This document shows, piece after piece, positions 8,367-13,781 of a stretch of 13,781 nucleotides of DNA (position 1 is the first letter of the stretch; every line of letters starts with the position of its first letter). The position numbers and the translations under genes are program-made. The stretch comes from Hyphochytrium catenoides (Eukaryota > Sar > Hyphochytriomycetes > Hyphochytriales > Hyphochytriaceae). The stretch spans positions 1 through 13,781 of the forward strand of contig FLMG01000036.1 of assembly GCA_900088475.1 (NCBI GenBank), read 5' to 3'. The notes beneath the pieces were generated by a model. That model was not told the origin of the DNA and did not search any database. It saw nothing but the letters and a program-made list of their open reading frames with translations.

Positions 8367-11300
8367 CTGGCAGAACGAGAGAGAAGCGGACTCTGAGGCT
8401 CGACGAAAAGAAAGCCGCTGAGGAAGAGCCAATGCGAGCGGAAGTCTACGTCAAACAAGCTTAGAGCGGAGACGAGCAGAAAGAGGTACAGGAAAGTCCG
8501 CCCCAAGGAGAATCGAGAGGAAGCGAAAGGAGGGAATCTTGTTAGACCTCAGGTAGCCCACGGTGCTTCTATCGCTGCGATGCCATTCCTTCCGCCGTAA
8601 GCTCTCTCTTCTGCATGCAGAGGACGCCTCTCCAATGTACTTATCTTCAGGATGATCTGCCTCTGTCAGCCCTATCGACAACATCCATGGAGTGCCGTCC
8701 GTAGGCACCGAGAGAATGGTGCACTCAAAGTAATAGATCTCGAAACGGCTGTTTGAGGAGCGCTGATAATTCTTAGCAAAATGGACAGAGAGGCTGCTGG
8801 CATAGTGGCACGTGCTATCCATTGGAAAAAAAGAAGTAAGAGAGAGAACATTGGAAGAAAAGGGAACATTACTGCGTGATATAAGCAGCCATTCGTCCTT
8901 CCTAATATCCTGAAGGAGAGAAGCTTTGACTTTCATGCCGTTTCCTTGCGCGTTATCTTCCTTCTCATCCTGCGCGACCACAGGCGCCTTCTCTTCTTTA
9001 CTCTGTCGCCAGCCATTGACCGCTCCCATCTTGTCCTTGTAGACTTTGTAGTTTATCCATTGTGAGCGATCATAGGCAATGATGGGTTGGTTTGAGAGGT
9101 AGGGACGCTTCATCTGTAACGCAACTCTCTCCCGAGCCTCCACAAGGGATTGGTTATCGGAGGCCTTGCCTGCAGAGATAGATAGACAATGTGAGAACAG
9201 AAGAATGAGAGGGGAATGGAGATGAGGAAGTGAGCGTGAAAGAGAGGAAAAGATCTAAATAGACCGACAGGCAAAGAGAGAGAAGAGCTTGAGAGAGGTT
9301 GGTTGACACGAGAGAGTGAGAAGAGAGAGGGCGAGAGGCAGAACTCTTGTTCGCTTCCGGTAAACTCATAGAGAACACGACAGGTGGTATAAATGACTCA
9401 GGAAGGGTGATTGCATAGGCGACATGGGAGAGAAGGAAGAGTTCTTCTGAAAAAGAAAAGAGAGAGAGGACATAACCGAAGGTTCAAGAGCGGGACCCAT
9501 AGATGGAGTTATCGGGAACCAGGACATGAAGAGATAACTGGATATCTCTTTGCGCCTCACCACTAGGCCTCGATTTGTTCTCTCTCGCTGCCTCTAGCCC
9601 ACAAAGAGAGTTCCAGACAGACTGAGGATCAGCTCGATGTAAACCTACTGCCTCCACATAGGCCATAGCAGCGACCGCCGAAGACCTTGCCGTCGTTTCT
9701 GTTTGTTCCTGCCCTATGGCATGCTCTAGCTGTGACTGTGTCACCTTGCTTCTCTTAGCCCGTCGTTCTGGGTAGTCTCCTACCTCTCTCCTCCTTGCAG
9801 AATGACCTCTAACACTCTTTGATTGACTGTCGGTATCGCTCCTCGCCAACTCAGTAAGCAACTCTGATTTCATTACCCTTCTGCTAGTCTCTGAGTCTAT
9901 TGATGAAAGAGCAGAGTCTAAGGCAGAGCTTGAAGCCTTTTGTATCCTCCTTTTGCAGCATCGAAGAGCTTCTTCCGCAAACCAGTCATATATCTCAGGC
10001 TGGGGAACCGCCAGATCCATGTCCCAAGAAGGAGGAGGGCGCTTGAAAGAGCTCTCTAGGTGTTGCTCCAAGCTACTCAGCTCTTCTAAACCGATATTAG
10101 AGTTCTCAGCGTCCAGACAGTCCACCAACGCCTCCCAGCCCTTCTCGTAAGAGAGAATGTGCGTAAGGACATCCAAGTCCACTATGACTGATGGCAAGGT
10201 GACGCCCAAAGCACAGAGGCGGAACACAATGCAGCCGACAAGAAGCAGCTCTTGTCTTTCAAACTCTATTAGTTCCCCATCTGGTATCAACCCCATTATT
10301 TCGACCAAGATTTCTCGCGTGATGGCCATCAGATTGCTCTGTCGTGCCTCTGTTGCGCTGAAAGAAGGAGACCGAGTGATAGTCAGAAGATTTCTCAAAT
10401 GCCGGAGATCCGTCATCTGTTTTTCTTCCTCCGTCTCTAAAGTGGCAGCCCAAAAGTCACGTACGTCGCTGTACAGGGTCGAAAGAGCGGACTGACTCTG
10501 CTCTAGCAAACACGCAAGGGCTCCGGACTTTTGGCTCCTCACGAGGTAGTCAACCACCTCCAAGAGCGGCCAGTCTAAAGGCTCTCTTAGCTCTCTTTCG
10601 TCTTCAAGCTGTCGCTGTGATGCCGCAGTTTGAAGTACGAGCTTTGTGATGGGATCGTCTATCGAGGGAATATATGTGAAGGCAGATTGGAAGTGGACAC
10701 GTCCAACAGCTATGCACAGCTCACTATGCTGAGGGGCATAAGGTTCCCCTTCTAGGCCAAGGAGAGCGTCTCTGCTAAGGAAAGATAGCAAAGGCTGGAA
10801 CTCCTGGGACCTGTGCCAGGGAGCAGGCGTGTCAATGGTGCTTTCATCTCGATCCTGGAGAGCCCCTTCCTGCAGAGAAAGAGAGGACCTGGATGGCGAA
10901 AGCGGGGTTTCTTCGTCGTCACTCTCAGAATCTTCGGGATAGAAAAGATTTCCTTCTGCAGTCGTCTTGCCACTAGACGCTATTCCAACTTTCCTCTCTC
11001 TCTGCTCCTTCGCGATGGCTAAGAGCTCTCGAATGCATTCTTCCTGTTGAGACGCACCCTGCAGCACCTTCCACAAGCTTAACCGCAGTTCAGAAGCATA
11101 GACTCTATGGCAATGGCTGGGCTCATCTAGTATGTGTAACACCATCAGTGCGGCGAAGCCCAGGTCATTGCTTAACCGAAGCATCTTCAGGAGCCGCTCC
11201 TGGAGTGGAAGGGCTGGACAGTCTTGAAGACCAGACCCTTCGTGGCTGTTGTACAGGTAGTATACCAGAGAGTTACACCACACCTTCTCGATCCTCTCCT

Positions 11301-13221
11301 TCTCAAAAGCTGCCGTTTCCGCACAAGGGGAGGTCCTCTGGCCATTATCCGGTGCAGCGGAAGCCCGCGGACGTTGCACAGCATAAGACTTGTCTTCAAA
11401 GAGGACTGACGCCAAGTTATAGAGAAGAAAAGCAGTCTTCTCTGGTGTCTCGCCCTCGGCTGGGATGTCTATCGCCCAACCACTATATCTGGCTAGGACT
11501 TCCTGGAGTGCTGAATGAATAGCAGAAGTAGAGGCAACGGCTTGTCTCCTGCCGTTCGTCGCCTTCCCATCCGTAACGAAGCGCCCCAGGAAGGTAATGC
11601 ACTTGCCCACCAACTTCTCATATGTCACCAGTCGTTCTCCGCCATTCGCAACAGAGCCTATTAGCAGCCTTGCAAAGCCTCTGACCAGTTCGCTAGCCTC
11701 CACTTCCCTTTCTCTCCAAAGGAGAGCAATGGTGATGTCTACGCAGGGACTCTGTCGTGCGATAAGATGGACAAGAGGCTGTTCAATTGAAGAGTCCTCA
11801 TAGTTGCCAAAAAAGTCAGAGTTGAAGGCTACTAGAGCATTGTTTCTAAAGAACTCGTCTCCTTCTCCCTTCAGTCCTGACCAGATGGCTTTGTAGATCC
11901 TTCCTATCAGCACCAGGCATGCCTCCCTCCTTCCTTCATGCATGAAGTGCCGGCAGATGAAGGCCTTGAAACTACGTTGTAGAGACCAAATCAATTTGAA
12001 GGAAGAATTGCCTGAAGAACGTCGTCTTTGAGGTATGACCTCCAGCCTCTTTATATCGTCTTGAGGGAGGCACACAAGCCTGAGCCATACAGCCAGCAGC
12101 CCTTCATCTTCCTCTCCTCGCTTTAGCTCCTGTCTAATGGCCATCAGGGCTGGATCTACAATGTCTACTTCCTGTTCCTCCTGGCGTTTCCATTGTTCAC
12201 AGGCTTCTTCGTACATAAAGCGGAGGTTGAGAAAGGCCAGACCAACCTCAGCAAGGAGATGAACGCAATCTGGGTCAGCAATGCTGTGTCCTGCTTCCCT
12301 TACTTCTTCCAGGAGCTGAAGCGCGCTGGCCACAGCGTATCCAGCCTGACGCACACTTCGCAGTGTTATCACTGGTGGCCCTAACTCTTCTTCTCGACCA
12401 TCTTTGCTCGTCGAGGGCCTGGGACCGCTGTACACCATCAAAGGTCTTAGTCTTTGAAAGATCCCAGACTCGTAGAGCAGGTCTCTGAACCACTGCAGCT
12501 GCCACGCTTTAAAGTTCGCCGAACATCCCATGTCCACATTCTCAATAGGCCCGTCACTTGGATCTCTTGCTCTCTTTGCTTCGGCAGCAGTGGAAGGAGA
12601 GCCTGAAGAGGAAGGAGCATCTTGTCTCATTGAACTAGATGAGGCACTTTTCCCTCTCGCCTCGCTTGCCCTGACTTCTCCAACCTTATCTCCATCTCCT
12701 GTGAAGCTCTCTACCTTTATCACCTCATCACTTCCTCTCTCTGTTCTGTGTGCCTCCCAGAGATCGCATAGCTCGTCCGTCGGACTGTAGGGACGGACAT
12801 CCAGCATCAAGCTTGAGACGTTCCAGATCATTTCGTCCAGCTCCTGACTGAAGCTATCATGAAGACAGAGACGTTGGTTGTTCGGGTCCATCCTTTGAAC
12901 AGTAATAGAAAAGCGGAGCAAGGCACTAAACGCCTCTGAAGCGCCTATCGGGCACTGAACCATTGATCTTTCTGCTCCTTCTTGTTCTTCTCGAGCTCTG
13001 GGTTGGGGCTCCCTTCTCTTCCCTCCGGTGGGCTCATTGGCAGAGAAGGAAGCCCACCAGTTATCCTCTCTCTCTCCGATGGGATAGCGACGTCGTTTCT
13101 CTGTGTAGGCGTCATAGAAGGTCATTGGGTGGCGGAGGACAGTGTAATAGTAGCCGCCATAGCCTGGGCGGACGGCGTTGGAGACTTCTCTCTCCTCTTC
13201 CAGCTCTTGGGTCTCTTCCAT
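5915..13221 (-). CDS. Predicted giant protein: helical N-terminal region + SPRY + DUF4246
   Basis: The model joins 13221-9561, 9446-9366, 9169-8548, 8135-7921 and 7746-5915, about 2,136 residues, stop TGA. Junctions: GTGAGG (9560) to TTTTTCAG (9447), phase 1; exon 2 end uncertain (9366, or 9345 adding 7 residues) to CTGCAG (9170); GTCTAA (8547) to TTGCAG (8136), phase 2; GTCAGT (7920) to TCTCCAG (7747), phase 1. Order: unrecognised region 1-1220, short connector, SPRY about 1367-1585, DUF4246 about 1597-2065, Gln/Arg-rich tail. The ATG at 13221 has an in-frame TAG 48 nt upstream and is the first Met after it. SPRY domains are protein-interaction modules; the role of DUF4246 is unknown. Alternative reading: the first segment stops at 9484 and is a separate gene. 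I trust the SPRY-DUF4246 join (about 0.8) more than the N-terminal join (about 0.6). Confidence 0.65.
7921..9169 (-). CDS. SPRY-domain exons of the giant gene
   Basis: Two exons (9169-8548 and 8135-7921) carry most of a SPRY (B30.2-like) domain; its final strand is in the next exon. Landmarks: SLSVHFAKNY and EIYYFECTIL (the family's 'YYFEV' strand), WMLSIGL (the 'IGIGF' strand), a GYLSKGKI turn formed across the intron, AAYSEGDTVGAGYH (the 'GDVVGCGI' strand), FFFTKNGQLV (the highly conserved FFTKNG hairpin at about 7991-8008), and LSYIYPGVSIQGPVDVVVG (the 'LYPTVGLQTPGEVVDVNFG' end) at about 7642-7580. A Lys/Glu-rich insert (about 9030-8900) precedes the domain. This arrangement resembles RanBPM-type SPRY domains, which bind partner peptides, but LisH/CTLH partners are not seen. 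The intron between the two exons is 412 nt and carries a (CT)n repeat on the sense strand. Confidence 0.82.
8309..8365. repeat. (GA)n microsatellite inside an intron
   Basis: A near-perfect GA run at 8330-8362, flanked by AAAG repeats, lies within the intron 8547-8136 of the SPRY gene. On the sense strand it is (CT)n, about 170 nt from the acceptor. Confidence 0.95.
9561..13221 (-). CDS. First exon of the giant gene: 1,220-residue unrecognised helical segment
   Basis: I do not recognise the family. The 3,661-nt exon is uninterrupted; if its donor at 9560 is not used, the frame runs on to a TGA at 9484 (1,245 residues). The start has an acidic run followed by a Tyr-rich motif (YGGYYYTVLRHPMTFYDAY, about residues 21-39). 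A Ser-rich low-complexity linker spans about 190-225. Most of the rest (about 235-740 and 805-1095) is rich in Leu/Ala/Glu segments typical of alpha-solenoids. An acidic-Ser cluster (YPEDSESDDEETPLSPSR, about 761-778) resembles a CK2-type phosphosite region. Basic clusters at about 1143-1158 (ARRRE, then ERRAKRSK) resemble a bipartite nuclear localisation signal. No enzyme motif, membrane segment or signal peptide was seen. Nuclear function is an inference from the basic clusters only. Confidence 0.85.
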
Positions 13222-13580
13222 TGTCAGCTTGTCGGAGAGAGAAGAGGTCTCCTCCCGCGTCTTCTAGCTTAACCTGCTGTTTATGAGGTTTCTGTCTGGA
13301 CCCTCCTTACCTGCCACGCCACCCATTCTGACGCCAGCGGCGCCCCACGAGAAGAGCGATGGACTGCAAAGGTCGTGAGAAGGGAGAGGACGGACGTCAG
13401 AGGGACGAAGAGAAAGAAAGACAGAGAAGACACGCAGATATCAAGAAGGATTAGCGAGCAGGAGGAGAAGAGAGTGAGGGAGCCCCACTGAGAGAGAAAG
13501 GTACCGCTGATCGTATGGGTGGGGTGCGCAGGAAGCGAGGGCGAGCGGGAGAGGGAGCGCAGCAGGGAGACGAGGCTAAC
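13222..13580. other. Upstream region of the giant gene with a possible extra exon
   Basis: On the minus strand a 53-nt stretch (13363..13311) lies between a good acceptor (ACCTTTGCAG) and a consensus donor (GGCAG/GTAAGG). The next AG in phase is at 13264, giving a 47-nt intron and an open frame continuing into the proposed start at 13221. No usable ATG lies in that spliced frame, so this is either a 5' UTR exon or coding sequence fed from beyond the window. The rest of the region is GA-rich on the plus strand with no gene I can support. Confidence 0.45.
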
Positions 13581-13723
13581 AAGAGAGAAACAAGAGAAAA
13601 AGACACAAAGAGAGTGAGAGAGAGAGACCAAGAGAGACAGGGGGCCAAGAAGAGAGACACGAGAGAGAAAGACACAGTGAGAGGGAGGGAGAGAAAGACA
13701 GAAAGAGACAGAGAGAGAGAGAC

Positions 13724-13762
<39 letters not shown>

Positions 13763-13781
13763 CAGAGAGAGAGAGAAAGAG
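13581..13781. repeat. (GA)n-rich tract at the right edge
   Basis: About 200 bp of purine-dominated sequence (GAGA, GACA, AAGA units) continues to the end of the window. On the sense strand of the giant gene it is (CT)n roughly 360-560 nt upstream of the proposed ATG. Its composition matches the tract at 481-708, which also lies upstream of a minus-strand gene. Confidence 0.95.

Noticed and set aside
8815-8872. Possible 58-nt intron in the SPRY exon (GTAATG..GGATAG)
   Set aside because: It has a good pyrimidine tract, but its length is not a multiple of three and removing it would break the open frame into the SPRY strands.
10157-12790. Many plus-strand open frames of 60-124 codons
   Set aside because: All are antisense to the uninterrupted 1,220-residue coding exon and show no start context or family resemblance.
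1264-13221. Functional CSN / SPRY ubiquitin-ligase gene cluster
   Set aside because: SPRY proteins can be ligase adaptors and CSN acts on cullins. However, convergent neighbours in a eukaryote are weak evidence, and no SOCS box, BTB, F-box or RING was seen.
1-13781. CRISPR arrays, insertion sequences, tRNA or rRNA genes
   Set aside because: No spaced direct repeats, transposase motifs, or tRNA- or rRNA-like sequence were recognised on either strand.

Overview
This is nuclear DNA from an intron-rich eukaryote with the standard genetic code. Genes are split by GT..AG introns of about 67 to 415 nt. Long (GA)n/(CT)n tracts lie between genes and inside introns, and there are no bacterial operon features. 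A protist, alga or early-branching fungus would fit, and a chromerid-like alga is one possibility, but the sequence alone does not place the species.

Layout from left to right. (1) The 5' end of an unrecognised minus-strand gene (1..451) runs off the left edge. (2) A divergent intergenic region of about 0.8 kb holds a 228-bp GA-rich tract. (3) The plus strand carries a complete gene for COP9 signalosome subunit 3 (CSN3/COPS3). I reconstructed it as 11 exons from 1264 to 5309, giving 460 residues with consistent splice phases throughout. (4) A convergent intergenic region of about 0.6 kb (5310..5914) follows. (5) The minus strand from 13221 down to 5915 is almost filled by coding sequence. A 1,220-residue, apparently helical, unrecognised segment comes first, then a SPRY domain, then a DUF4246 domain. 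Phase-matched splice sites join these into one predicted protein of about 2,136 residues. The SPRY-DUF4246 join is well supported because the last strand of the SPRY fold is encoded in the DUF4246 exon. The join to the N-terminal segment is good but less certain. (6) The right end is upstream sequence with a possible extra exon (13311..13363) and a long GA-rich tract (CT on the gene's sense strand).

The most interesting point is the SPRY-DUF4246 fusion. Its DUF4246 domain keeps the overall family pattern but appears to have lost two conserved histidines at the positions expected for metal binding, so it may be a pseudoenzyme or scaffold. CSN3 is a conserved component of the cullin deneddylase complex. 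Nothing in the sequence shows that it works with its neighbour; the two genes are simply convergent.
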